DNA from: Nitrososphaerota archaeon
GTDB taxonomy: Archaea; Thermoproteota; Nitrososphaeria; Nitrososphaerales; Nitrosopumilaceae
NCBI GenBank assembly: GCA_021325615.1
Contig: JAJPGU010000026.1
Location: 1 to 38,635, forward strand
Direction: 5' to 3'
DNA length: 38,635 nucleotides
The notes below the pieces were generated by a model. It worked only from the letters and a program-made list of their open reading frames with translations. It was not told where the DNA came from and ran no database searches. Below, one piece after another: positions 31,735 through 38,635 of the stretch. Position 1 is the stretch's first letter, and each line of letters opens with the position of its first letter. A program made the translations under genes and the position numbers.

Positions 31735-31754
31735 TTGACTGCCATACCAACAAC

Positions 31755-32120
31755 ATGCCGCGAGTAATCTACTTTAACATGTCAGCAGATGACACCGAAC
31801 GGGCAAGGAAGTTCTACGCCGATGTTTTTGGATGGGCCTTTGAAAAGTGGGACGGTCCCATGGAATACTGGCTGATAAAGACCGGTGATGACAAACAGCC
31901 TGGCATTAACGGCGGGCTTGCAAAGAGGAGTGCTCTCAACCCCAGCGTGGTAAACCTGATTAGCGTTCCCTCCATTGAGGAATACTCAAAAAAGATCACC
32001 GAAATGGGCGGCACCGTAAGCCCTGGAATGCCTATCAAGGGAGTAGGATATTTTGCACACTGCACCGATTCCGAAGGGAACAGGTTTGACATACTCGAGC
32101 CCGAGCAGAACGCAAAATAA
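31755..32120 (+). CDS. VOC (glyoxalase/dioxygenase-like) family protein
   Basis: The 121-residue protein consists of two beta-alpha-beta-beta-beta units. The first is VIYFNMSADDTERARKFYADVFGWAFEKW (4-32), with the typical ERARKFYxxxFGW helix. The second is VNLISVPSIEEYSKKITEMGGTV, ending FAHCTDSEGNRFDILEPE. The closing Glu is a usual metal ligand of the fold. The substrate is unknown; close relatives are small metal-binding proteins of detoxification or of unknown role. It stands alone with its own promoter. Confidence 0.88.
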   Translation: MPRVIYFNMSADDTERARKFYADVFGWAFEKWDGPMEYWLIKTGDDKQPGINGGLAKRSALNPSVVNLISVPSIEEYSKKITEMGGTVSPGMPIKGVGYFAHCTDSEGNRFDILEPEQNAK

Positions 32121-32224
32121 AGGACCTACGCTGCGGTGAAAAATGCTGCCTGTTGGCGCGTCCCGCGTGCTGAAACCCTGGTTTGTAGCCCTGTTCCAGC
32201 CACAGCAGGGGATCCCGAAAGCGA

Positions 32225-32231
32225 GTTATAC
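32225..32231 (+). promoter_or_regulatory. TATA box deciding the TTG start of the transporter
   Basis: GTTATAC is centred about 28 bases before TTG 32256 and lies inside the longer reading from 32136. Confidence 0.55.
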
Positions 32232-32255
32232 GGCGTGCCGTCCAGTGGAGCTGCT

Positions 32256-33083
32256 TTGAATCCGCTTGGCATACTCCCTGCAGTAGGCTCTGCAATCTGC
32301 TGGGGCACCTTCTTTGTCCCGGTAAGAAAGGTCAACGTGGTAAACATCTGGCAGCTGCAGGGCGCGACCGGCATAGGGGTACTGCTTTTTGCAATCCCGG
32401 TCGGTTTTTTCTCAGGGTTCCAGATCCTGCCGGCAGGGCTGCTTTCCGGCACAATCTGGGCTGCAGGAAACATCCTTGCTCTCTACTCAGTAAGGCTCAT
32501 AGGCCTCTCCCGCACCTCGCCATTCCTTGCGGGCTTTAGCGTCTTAGTCTCATTCCTCTGGGGGGTCCTGTACTTTGGCGAGAGGTTTAACCTCATGGCC
32601 CTTGCGGTGGCAGGCGTGGGCCTCCTGCTCTTTGGCCTCTTCTTCATATCAAACACCTCCAAGGGTGCGCCCATCAGGAAAAGGGGATATCTTGTTGCAA
32701 CCGCGTCGGGCCTTGTAGGAGGGTCGTACGTCATCCCGCTCCAGGCTGCACACTCGCTCCAGTCGGGATTTTTCTCCTCAAGCCTTGCAATTTTTGCAGT
32801 AGGCATTCCCCTCCTGCTCATCTCAAGAAACTTTGCAAGGAAGGAGATGCTTGCAGGGATGCTCTCGGGCGGCCTCTTCAACGTCGGGAGCCTTGCCGTA
32901 CTGTTTGCAGTGGGGCTGATTGGGATAACCGTGGCATATCCGATATCGCAGACTGCGACGCTCTTTGCAGTGTCATGGGGAGTGATATACTTTAGGGAAA
33001 TCGTACACCGCGAGGCAATCCTGAAGGTTGCAGCAGGTGCAGGCCTCATACTGTGCGGTGCCGCGCTTGTCACGGTGGCATAG
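32256..33083 (+). CDS. DMT-superfamily transporter (GRP/EamA-like)
   Basis: The 275-residue protein has about ten transmembrane helices and starts with TTG. LNPLGILPAVGSAICWGTFFVPVRKV (1-26) has the SAxxWGtxfvpvkk entry helix of the drug/metabolite transporter superfamily, close to the sugar-transport (GRP) branch. Two repeated halves of five helices are visible, each with a basic loop (SKGAPIRKRGY between them). The second half contains GGLFNVGSLAVLFAVGLIGITVAYPISQ. It probably exports or imports a small organic solute. The first 40 codons of the longer frame are not hydrophobic and precede the promoter, so they are left out. Confidence 0.85.
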   Translation: MNPLGILPAVGSAICWGTFFVPVRKVNVVNIWQLQGATGIGVLLFAIPVGFFSGFQILPAGLLSGTIWAAGNILALYSVRLIGLSRTSPFLAGFSVLVSFLWGVLYFGERFNLMALAVAGVGLLLFGLFFISNTSKGAPIRKRGYLVATASGLVGGSYVIPLQAAHSLQSGFFSSSLAIFAVGIPLLLISRNFARKEMLAGMLSGGLFNVGSLAVLFAVGLIGITVAYPISQTATLFAVSWGVIYFREIVHREAILKVAAGAGLILCGAALVTVA

Positions 33084-33091
33084 TCAAGCAA

Positions 33092-33097
33092 TTTATT
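33092..33097 (+). promoter_or_regulatory. TATA-like box deciding the TTG start of queC
   Basis: TTTATT starts nine bases after the transporter stop and is centred about 27 bases before TTG 33122. Confidence 0.5.
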
Positions 33098-33121
33098 TGG
33101 TCTGGCGCAAGTGCCTTCGAA

Positions 33122-33796
33122 TTGAAGGCTGTAATAGTATTCAGCGGCGGGATGGACTCGGTCTGTACCGCAGCGTACCTGAAGGAAAAATACGACCTTT
33201 ATGGAATCACGTTCTCATACGGCCAGAAGGCTGGCGAGGAACTCAGGGCGGCGCGGCATTTCTCCAGGATACTAAAACTGCGGGAGCATCGCATAGTAAG
33301 CATAGATTTCATGAAATATCTCTATGAAAAGACAAACGCGCTTACAAACCCCAAGATGGCAATCCCGTCCGCCTTTGACTATTCCATAGTTGTGCCCATC
33401 CGAAACGCGGTCTTTCTCTCGATTGCCTCGGCATGGGCATTTTCAAAGAAGGCCGAGCTTGTGGCCTATGGCGCCCACCGGGATGACCAGCGCTATCCCG
33501 ACTGCAGGCCGAAATTCTCCAAGATGCTTGCCGACGCGCTCAATGAGGGTGAGGCCGACGGAATCAGGAAAGGCCTTAGGAAGAGGATAAAGATCTGGAG
33601 CCCATTTGTTGCAAACCTTTCGAAGAGCAGCCTGCTGAGGATGGGCCATGAAAGGCTGGGGGACGAGATCTTCAAGACATGGAGCTGCTACTCCAACGCG
33701 CGGGTCCACTGCGGAAGGTGCGAGTCGTGCAACAACAGGAAGGTTGCCTTTGCCGATGCGGGCATGGAAGACAAGACGAAGTACAGGTTTCCCTAG
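33122..33796 (+). CDS. queC: 7-cyano-7-deazaguanine (preQ0) synthase QueC
   Basis: The 224-residue enzyme uses ATP and ammonia to turn 7-carboxy-7-deazaguanine into preQ0, the precursor of archaeosine in tRNA. SGGMDS (8-13) is the PP-loop. The DDxxYPDCRxxF segment (DDQRYPDCRPKF) is typical, as is the C-terminal zinc site CYSNARVHCGRCESC with four cysteines followed by NRKVAF. Start at the TTG 33122: the usual family opening LKAVIVFSGG begins exactly there and the box precedes it. The TAG stop abuts the stop of the opposite-strand small membrane protein. folE and queE, on the other strand just beyond, supply its substrate pathway. Confidence 0.95.
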   Translation: MKAVIVFSGGMDSVCTAAYLKEKYDLYGITFSYGQKAGEELRAARHFSRILKLREHRIVSIDFMKYLYEKTNALTNPKMAIPSAFDYSIVVPIRNAVFLSIASAWAFSKKAELVAYGAHRDDQRYPDCRPKFSKMLADALNEGEADGIRKGLRKRIKIWSPFVANLSKSSLLRMGHERLGDEIFKTWSCYSNARVHCGRCESCNNRKVAFADAGMEDKTKYRFP

Positions 33797-34048
33797 CTAA
33801 ATCTTGAGGGCGGGCCTCTTTAACAATAGCGGCCTTATCACCATGTAGTAAATCGGAAACGGAATTCCCGCAACGCCCCAGAAGATCCAGTTGGTCATGT
33901 CCTGCGTGAACCCAAGCTTGTGGAAGTAGTCCATCGAGCTTGCCGCTGCCATCACCCCCACAGCCATAACTATGAAGAATTCTATCGCATACCAGGAAAA
34001 TGCAGGCCACGAGTCCTTGGGAGCGTGGAAATTGTTATGTACGCCCAT
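33797..34048 (-). CDS. Small two-helix membrane protein of unknown function
   Basis: The 83-residue protein has two hydrophobic helices (about 18-36, AFSWYAIEFFIVMAVGVMAA, and 53-70, WIFWGVAGIPFPIYYMVI). Its N-terminus is MGVHNNFHAPKDSW and its C-terminal tail is basic (RPLLLKRPALKI). A histidine-rich start and aromatic-rich helices would suit a small subunit of a membrane enzyme, but no family is recognised. The ATG at 34048 is preferred to 34066 because an AATTAAATAA box is centred 27 bases before it. It lies between queC and folE, but nothing ties it to archaeosine synthesis. Confidence 0.7.
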   Translation of the reverse strand: MGVHNNFHAPKDSWPAFSWYAIEFFIVMAVGVMAAASSMDYFHKLGFTQDMTNWIFWGVAGIPFPIYYMVIRPLLLKRPALKI

Positions 34049-34070
34049 ACCCGTCGTGAGCCGCACCAGA

Positions 34071-34080
34071 TTATTTAATT
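34071..34080 (-). promoter_or_regulatory. TATA box deciding the small membrane-protein start
   Basis: The minus strand reads AATTAAATAA, centred about 27 bases before ATG 34048. Confidence 0.55.
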
Positions 34081-34088
34081 TTTGAGGT

Positions 34089-34649
34089 TTAGACCACGTT
34101 TGGGGGAGATCTTCCGCTATAGATCATGCTGAGTACGTCGGCCCTTGCATCCTTCTTGTCGTATATCCCCCTTGATGCAATGGTGGTAACCACTGCGTCG
34201 TTTCTGACCCCACGCATCTTCATGCAAAGGTGCTCGCCCTCCGCTATCACAAGCACGCCCTTGACGCCCTCGGAAAGCAGCTCGTCTGCCACGTTCTTTG
34301 TTATCCTTTCCTGTATCTGCAGCCTCGCAGAGTACTTCTCCACCAGGCGCACGAGTTTTGAGATGCCAAACACCTTGCCGTTTGGCGCATATGCCACTGT
34401 GACCTTCCCAAAGAAGGGCAGCATGTGGTGCTCGCACATGGAATAGAACTGGATGTCCTTTGCTATTACAATGTCCGAGTCCTCCGAGAACTTGACCGAG
34501 AGTTCCGACTCGGCATCATATCCCTTGAAAATTTCCTCGTACATGTCGGCTATCCTTGAAGGCGTGTCTACCAGCCCCTCCCTTGTCGGGTCCTCCCCTA
34601 TCTCGGCTATCAGTTCCCTGATTAGCTTCTTTACCCTCTCCTTGTTCAT
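34089..34649 (-). CDS. folE: GTP cyclohydrolase I, type FolE
   Basis: The 186-residue enzyme converts GTP to 7,8-dihydroneopterin triphosphate, the first step of both folate/pterin and 7-deazaguanine synthesis. The zinc ligands are Cys72 and His75 (MCEHHMLPFFG) and Cys142 (EGEHLCMKMRG). EDPTREGLVDTPSRIADMY (19-37) is the standard N-terminal segment, and ISKLVRLVEKYSARLQIQERIT is the core helix. The ATG overlaps the queE stop (TGATG), so both are made from one mRNA, which points to preQ0/archaeosine as its main duty here. Confidence 0.95.
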   Translation of the reverse strand: MNKERVKKLIRELIAEIGEDPTREGLVDTPSRIADMYEEIFKGYDAESELSVKFSEDSDIVIAKDIQFYSMCEHHMLPFFGKVTVAYAPNGKVFGISKLVRLVEKYSARLQIQERITKNVADELLSEGVKGVLVIAEGEHLCMKMRGVRNDAVVTTIASRGIYDKKDARADVLSMIYSGRSPPNVV

Positions 34650-35362
34650 CAGGGGGCTCCTATGAATTTGTGCAACTGGGGCACGATGCGCACCCCGTCA
34701 TAATGAGGATAAACTGCGTCATAAAACTCGAGAAGCTTCTTCAAGTCTGGCTCTGCTACACCATACGTAGGCTGTATTATAAATCCTGCAATCTTTGCAC
34801 CCGATACAATGCCGAAGATCGCCTTGACAAGACCCCTGAACTGTTCAAGTTCGGTCCTCGAACTCACTACTATCTTGATGTACGTCACCTTGCCCGATCC
34901 CGCGGCAAGTTCCAGGCACTGCAGCTCGTTTTCCAAAAGTTTGGAATAATGGATCCTGTCTACGTATTCTGATTCAGGTGTTTTGAACTCTATCTTGACA
35001 TAGTCAATGTACGGTAACACCTGGGAGAATTTTCCAGAATCAAAGCACGACGACTCGAGGTATGTCGGTATCTTTTTTTTCTGGACAAACTTTGCAAGCT
35101 CGGAAACCGCCTCGGCCTGGACTAGCGGATCTCCCCCCGTAAAGTTTACCTTGTACGTATTTTTTTCAAGGCTTTTCTCGATGAGCTTCTCCGCCTCGCC
35201 AATCTCGTATTCCGTCCCAGACTGCATCGGAAGCGCCTCCTTCGTGTCGCAGTAGAAGCACTTGAAGGGGCATCCCGCTAGCCTGACAAAGAGAGTCTTT
35301 GTCCCATAGAGGATCCCCTCGCCTTCCACCGAAGTGAATATTTCAAACAGCCTTACTTTCAA
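34649..35362 (-). CDS. queE: 7-carboxy-7-deazaguanine synthase QueE
   Basis: This 237-residue radical-SAM enzyme contracts carboxytetrahydropterin to 7-carboxy-7-deazaguanine. The cluster motif is Cys31-x3-Cys35-x2-Cys38 (CPFKCFYC). IFTSVEGEGILYGTKTLFVRLAGC before it and NFTGGDPLVQ (SAM-binding GGE-like) after it are family marks. It precedes folE with overlapping stop and start. A TTG at 35362 is the only suitable start; an AT-rich box (35386-35399) lies about 26 bases upstream, while an AGGAGG-like stretch between them may be chance. QueD, the middle enzyme, is not in the window. Confidence 0.93.
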   Translation of the reverse strand: MKVRLFEIFTSVEGEGILYGTKTLFVRLAGCPFKCFYCDTKEALPMQSGTEYEIGEAEKLIEKSLEKNTYKVNFTGGDPLVQAEAVSELAKFVQKKKIPTYLESSCFDSGKFSQVLPYIDYVKIEFKTPESEYVDRIHYSKLLENELQCLELAAGSGKVTYIKIVVSSRTELEQFRGLVKAIFGIVSGAKIAGFIIQPTYGVAEPDLKKLLEFYDAVYPHYDGVRIVPQLHKFIGAP

Positions 35363-35385
35363 GCACCGGATCTCCTTCCTCCTCA

Positions 35386-35399
35386 GTATTTATTTAATT
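35386..35399 (-). promoter_or_regulatory. TATA-like tract of queE-folE
   Basis: The minus strand reads AATTAAATAAATAC; its inner part is about 26 bases before TTG 35362. Confidence 0.5.
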
Positions 35400-35430
35400 G
35401 GGTTGCGTGCCGAACAAATTTTACCAAAAC

Positions 35431-35440
35431 GATTTATCTG
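35431..35440 (+). promoter_or_regulatory. TATA-like box deciding the TTG start at 35462
   Basis: GATTTATCTG is centred about 27 bases before TTG 35462. Confidence 0.55.
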
Positions 35441-35461
35441 ATTATCAAAGCAAAGCAGTCA

Positions 35462-37825
35462 TTGAGAAATACAGCCTTTATTCTTGTCGTTATCGCACTT
35501 TCCATCTTACTCGGGTTCCAGCAGGCCGAGGCGGCTACAATCACCGCCACCCCAAAAACCCAGGCCTTTGGCCCAAATGACTGGATAGTTGTCTACCTCA
35601 AGGTCCAGGGATACCACGGCGGTCCGATCTCGTGGATTGCGCACAGGCCTGACAACTCGACGCTTTCGGGCAACCTTACCACGGTCAAGTCAGACGGCAC
35701 CGCCCTCCAGCAGATCATCCGCACCGCGTTTGACAACATGTTTGGAAACTGGTCCATCACCTACAAGTACGACAATTCCACCCAGAATGCCACCTTTGAG
35801 GTAAAACCAATCGTACTCTCCGTCTACACGGACAAGAACCTGTATTACGAGCCCGACGTCATGCACCTTAACATCACGACGTCATACTACGTACCAGTAG
35901 CAAACCGAGCCGAGTTTTTCCACCTCAACTTTTATGACCAAAAGGGGAACCTCCTCACTGACATACCCACCATAGACATCAGGGCCTTTGAGCCCAGCGT
36001 CATCTACAATTTCCACATGCTCCCGCTTGCAGACTACCACCCGCCAGGCCTTTACAAGATAAGGGTCCAGTACTACAACACGGTAACTGAGGTCCCGTTC
36101 CTTGTGGGCAAGTTCTCAGAGTTTTTGCTGCTCGCCTCGCATACTGACAAGAGCACCTACCAGACCGGCGACGTGGTAAACATGGGGATTTCCGTAACCA
36201 GGGTTACCCAGTCATCAGGAACGCTAAAGATAACCGATCCCTCGGGCAACTCCACCACCCGCCAGTTCGAAGTCTCCTCAACGCACACGTCCCTGAGCCT
36301 CAGCGGGATTGCCACCAAGGCTGGGACCTACAACTATCTGATACAGTACGGCGGGATAACAGGCACCGGTTCTTTCAACGTGGTGCCAAACCAGGCGAGC
36401 CTGCCAAAGATACAGTTTGGGATATTTCCCGACAAGATGTACTACAGGCCGGGCGAGATAATTCATGTGAAAGCCCTGGTGTCCCAGTCCGTTGCAAACT
36501 CCACCACCATCTGGTCGGTGGACCCAAACGGCGTTGAATATCCAAGAAAGACCCTGCCGTTTGCAGGCCTTGACACCATACTCCCGCACCAGATAGCGGC
36601 AAACGCGCCTACCGGACAGTGGGAGCTCTACGTGGACTATGCGGGCCTTGTCCGGAGCGTACGGTTCGTAGTGGTTGGCGCGCCCGTCGACCCAAGCGAG
36701 CTGCTAAGCGTCAACCAGTTCACCGCCCCTTCCTTTTACTCGTACTTTGCCAAAGGGCTTGACGAGCCCAGCGGAATCGCGATAGACTCTGACAACGATG
36801 TCTACGTCGTGGACTCGGGCAATTCCCTTATCAAGAAATTCGACCCCACAGGCAAGCTCCTCCTTTCATGGGGCGGAATGGGTACTGCGAACGGCAGGTT
36901 CATCCACCCAAGCGGCATAGCAGTAGGAAGCAAGTACGTCTTTGTTGCTGATACCGGTAACGCAAGGATCCAGATGTTTGACAAGGACGGCAACTTCATC
37001 TACCAGTGGGGAGGATATGGGGATTCCCAGGGAATGTTCCATGTACCGGTCGGCCTTGCGCTTGACAGCGGCGGGTTTTTGTTTGTGGCAGATGCGGACA
37101 GGCCGACAATCCAGATTTTCAACTCGCAGGACGTGTATACGGACGAGATCAAGCCTCTCCTCACGCCAGAGGGGAATTTCCCGGCGCTGGACGGGATAGC
37201 GTTTGGCCCGGACGGCAGCTTTTACGTCTCCTCGCCGGACGACAGGGTATTGAGGTTCTCAGACATCGGCCACTTTGTGAACTTTTACGGCTCGGCAGGG
37301 AGCGAGGACGGGAGGTTGAACGGCCCGACAGCTCTGGCAGTTGACGGCAGCGGAAACCTGTATGTTGCGGACACTGGCAACTACAGGATCCAAAAGTTCG
37401 ACTCCCGCGGCAACTTCCTTGCAAGCTGGGGTTCGCAGGGAGTCCTGCCGGGGCAGTTTGAGGATCCCTCAGGAATAGCGGTAGACTCTGCAGGAAACGT
37501 CTATGTTGCAGACAAGGCCACCAATACGGTACAAAAGTTTTCGGTGCGCGGGGGCACGGTCCCTGCCATACCGGACTGGGTAAGGGAAAGGGCCCTGTGG
37601 TGGGCGGAGGGCGCCCTAGACAAGAGCCAGTTTGTCCTTGCGGTAAAATACATGGTGAACCTGGGCCTTGTCAACGTAACGCAATCAAACGCCAGTGCGG
37701 GCGTTACAAATGTGCCTCACTGGCTAAGGCATGACGCCAGGTGGTGGGCAGAGGGCCAGATAGATGACAAGACGTTTGCAGAATGCATCGAGGATCTTAT
37801 CTCAGCCGGGATCCTGAGGCTCTAG
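35462..37825 (+). CDS. Exported NHL-propeller protein with MG-like domains and paired WWAEG repeats
   Basis: This 787-residue exported protein starts with TTG, followed by a signal peptide (NTAFILVVIALSILLGF...AEAA). Residues about 25-410 hold three or four Ig-like/macroglobulin-like domains, three with a DKxxYxPGD/E turn. About 430-700 contain six NHL repeats (PSGIAIDSDNDVYVVDSGN pattern), a complete propeller. The C-terminal 90 residues carry two copies of a helical module: IPDWVRERALWWAEGALDKSQF and VPHWLRHDARWWAEGQIDDKTF, each followed by a short helix. This module is frequent at the ends of thaumarchaeal exported proteins and probably links them to the cell envelope. The ligand is unknown. 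Its TAG stop shares CTAG with the stop of the small membrane gene on the other strand. Confidence 0.87.
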   Translation: MRNTAFILVVIALSILLGFQQAEAATITATPKTQAFGPNDWIVVYLKVQGYHGGPISWIAHRPDNSTLSGNLTTVKSDGTALQQIIRTAFDNMFGNWSITYKYDNSTQNATFEVKPIVLSVYTDKNLYYEPDVMHLNITTSYYVPVANRAEFFHLNFYDQKGNLLTDIPTIDIRAFEPSVIYNFHMLPLADYHPPGLYKIRVQYYNTVTEVPFLVGKFSEFLLLASHTDKSTYQTGDVVNMGISVTRVTQSSGTLKITDPSGNSTTRQFEVSSTHTSLSLSGIATKAGTYNYLIQYGGITGTGSFNVVPNQASLPKIQFGIFPDKMYYRPGEIIHVKALVSQSVANSTTIWSVDPNGVEYPRKTLPFAGLDTILPHQIAANAPTGQWELYVDYAGLVRSVRFVVVGAPVDPSELLSVNQFTAPSFYSYFAKGLDEPSGIAIDSDNDVYVVDSGNSLIKKFDPTGKLLLSWGGMGTANGRFIHPSGIAVGSKYVFVADTGNARIQMFDKDGNFIYQWGGYGDSQGMFHVPVGLALDSGGFLFVADADRPTIQIFNSQDVYTDEIKPLLTPEGNFPALDGIAFGPDGSFYVSSPDDRVLRFSDIGHFVNFYGSAGSEDGRLNGPTALAVDGSGNLYVADTGNYRIQKFDSRGNFLASWGSQGVLPGQFEDPSGIAVDSAGNVYVADKATNTVQKFSVRGGTVPAIPDWVRERALWWAEGALDKSQFVLAVKYMVNLGLVNVTQSNASAGVTNVPHWLRHDARWWAEGQIDDKTFAECIEDLISAGILRL

Positions 37826-38019
37826 GATGCAATCTTTGGAGCCTTTCTAGCAAACAGTCCTGCGATGAAGACAAGCGCTCCAAGAATCCCTATGAGGCTG
37901 CCGACAAACTGAATGGTGTCGGAAAGGTCGGTAACTGCAGGTGCAAGAAGCACGGCGAGTATGGCGCCTACCGCCATCATCGGAATTCCAATGCCTGCCG
38001 AGATCTGCTTTGATACCAT
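37822..38019 (-). CDS. Small two-helix membrane protein
   Basis: The 65-residue protein has two hydrophobic helices (about 8-28, AGIGIPMMAVGAILAVLLAPA, and 36-57, IQFVGSLIGILGALVFIAGLF) and a short basic tail (ARKAPKIAS). I do not recognise it. Glycine- and alanine-rich helices of this length are common in small subunits and in holin-like or regulatory peptides. A CATATACA box centred about 26 bases before the ATG supports expression as a leaderless mRNA. It overlaps the stop of the NHL protein by four bases. Confidence 0.65.
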   Translation of the reverse strand: MVSKQISAGIGIPMMAVGAILAVLLAPAVTDLSDTIQFVGSLIGILGALVFIAGLFARKAPKIAS

Positions 38020-38040
38020 GTGTTGTGCTGGAATTAAAAA

Positions 38041-38048
38041 TGTATATG
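38041..38048 (-). promoter_or_regulatory. TATA-like box of the small membrane gene
   Basis: The minus strand reads CATATACA, centred about 26 bases before ATG 38019. Confidence 0.45.
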
Positions 38049-38094
38049 AATTTTATGGAGTCCCTGTTGTGGTCCTTCGAATTTCCAGAACGGG

Positions 38095-38635
38095 CTAGCC
38101 CCTTCTGTGGTCCTGCCTCTGAATCCATGGGAAGCTGTACCCGTTCCCCTGGTTGTCGTTACCGCGGTAGGCGCTGTTCCCATTTTCCTGGTTGTGCGGG
38201 TTCCCGCGGTAGTGTTCCTTCTGGTTGTTAAGATGGTCGCGTTGAGGCGACGTGGTTGTGGCGTTGTTCTGAGCCGGTGGATTTGGCTGCGGAGGCGGTG
38301 ACTGCGCCGTGCCGTTCTGGGATGCCGGCGGGATCGTAGGCGGCGTTGGAAGAGGCGGTGGCGTCGGGATGGTATTGTTCTGTGGCGGTGCCGGCACGGT
38401 TGGCGGAGCCTGGACGGTGCCGTTTTGTGGCGGCGTTGGAAGAGGCGGTGGCGTCGGGATGGTATTGTTCTGTGGCGGTGCCGTCGCGTTTTGGGCAGGC
38501 GGTGCTGGCGGAACAGTAGAGTTCTGCGGTGGCGGCGGCAAGGTGCCGTTCTGCTGCGGTGCCTGGTTGTTCAGCGGCGGGACTGGAGGTGCTGGATTGT
38601 GGTTCTGGACGGGCGGAATGTTCTGGACAGGCGGA
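38095..38635 (-). CDS. Proline-rich sequon-repeat protein, N-terminus beyond window
   Basis: The frame is open to the right edge, so at least 179 residues are seen and the start lies outside. The visible part is a Pro/Gln/Asn-rich, low-complexity chain of PPVQN, PAPPAQNAT, PPQNNTIPTPPPLPTPP and QNGT units, with an N-glycosylation sequon roughly every 12-15 residues. The last 45 residues change to a charged His/Asn/Arg/Gly-rich tail (RDHLNNQKEHYRGNPHNQ... PWIQRQDHRRG). It resembles extended, glycosylated stalks of cell-surface proteins. Any globular domain would be N-terminal and outside the window. The 54-base repeat at 38339-38393/38429-38483 lies in it. Confidence 0.7.
   Translation of the reverse strand, partial: PPVQNIPPVQNHNPAPPVPPLNNQAPQQNGTLPPPPQNSTVPPAPPAQNATAPPQNNTIPTPPPLPTPPQNGTVQAPPTVPAPPQNNTIPTPPPLPTPPTIPPASQNGTAQSPPPQPNPPAQNNATTTSPQRDHLNNQKEHYRGNPHNQENGNSAYRGNDNQGNGYSFPWIQRQDHRRG
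38339..38393 (-). repeat. 55-bp exact repeat, first copy
   Basis: Bases 38339-38393 are identical to 38429-38483, 90 bases (30 codons) apart. They encode the same PPQNNTIPTPPPLPTPP segment of the proline-rich protein. Confidence 0.85.
38429..38483 (-). repeat. 55-bp exact repeat, second copy
   Basis: Partner of 38339-38393, offset by exactly 90 bases, so length changes by recombination would keep the frame. Confidence 0.85.

Noticed and set aside
1-38635. tRNA or rRNA genes
   Set aside because: No intergenic stretch shows a T-arm GGTTCRA motif with matching stems; GTTCGA-like hits fall inside protein genes and lack cloverleaf pairing by eye. A tRNA-scan run would be decisive.

Overview
The window reads as a chromosome segment of an ammonia-oxidising archaeon of the Nitrososphaera type (Thaumarchaeota/Nitrososphaerota). 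Pointers are an ESCRT-III/CdvB cell-division protein, archaeal-type GTP cyclohydrolase and preQ0 genes for archaeosine, an aconitase-X type phosphomevalonate dehydratase, a short crotonase of the kind used in the thaumarchaeal 3-hydroxypropionate/4-hydroxybutyrate cycle, cobalamin methyltransferases, and large exported NHL/FnIII/LamG proteins with the paired WWAEG C-terminal repeats common in this phylum. The genus is inferred; no rRNA or tRNA gene was seen in the window.

Layout. 1-10936 is a surface-protein region: a giant secreted protein that runs off the left edge (1-4592), an NHL-FnIII-beta-helix protein (4908-8798), a possible 57-residue ORF, a CBM9-like exported protein, a tiny signal-anchored peptide and a small exported protein with a virion-protein-like fold pattern. 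11086-21949 is housekeeping: UDG family 5, CdvB, a glutamate-racemase homologue with both catalytic cysteines changed to serine, cbiT-cbiL-cbiF, a coupled NFACT/Mut7-C/AMMECR1 operon, the two-subunit phosphomevalonate dehydratase and endonuclease III. 22028-25187 holds cysH-sat (sulfate activation and APS reduction) diverging from a ThiI-like protein that has lost its PP-loop. 25217-32120 has a glycosyltransferase, a putative structured small RNA, a zinc-ribbon/acidic-protein pair, an SDR, an AglD-like membrane protein, a GPN-loop GTPase, homoserine kinase, the crotonase and a VOC protein. 32256-35362 carries a DMT transporter and the archaeosine genes queC, folE and queE. The right end returns to surface proteins: an NHL/WWAEG protein, a small membrane protein and a proline-rich sequon-repeat protein cut by the window edge.

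Two organising features stand out. First, most transcription units have an AT-rich TATA-like box centred about 24-28 bases before one particular start codon, implying leaderless mRNAs; this moves several starts inward and supports many TTG and GTG starts. Second, the genome is very compact: convergent neighbours touch or overlap at their stops, and two divergent genes (nth and the phosphomevalonate dehydratase large subunit) appear to share one AT-rich TATA tract.

The strongest candidates for undescribed biology are the Ser/Ser glutamate-racemase homologue, the ATP-site-less ThiI-like protein beside the sulfur genes, the 68-base RNA candidate at 26484-26551, and the translational coupling of an Rqc2/NEMF homologue to a Mut7-C RNase. 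All functional calls come from reading motifs by eye, without database searches.
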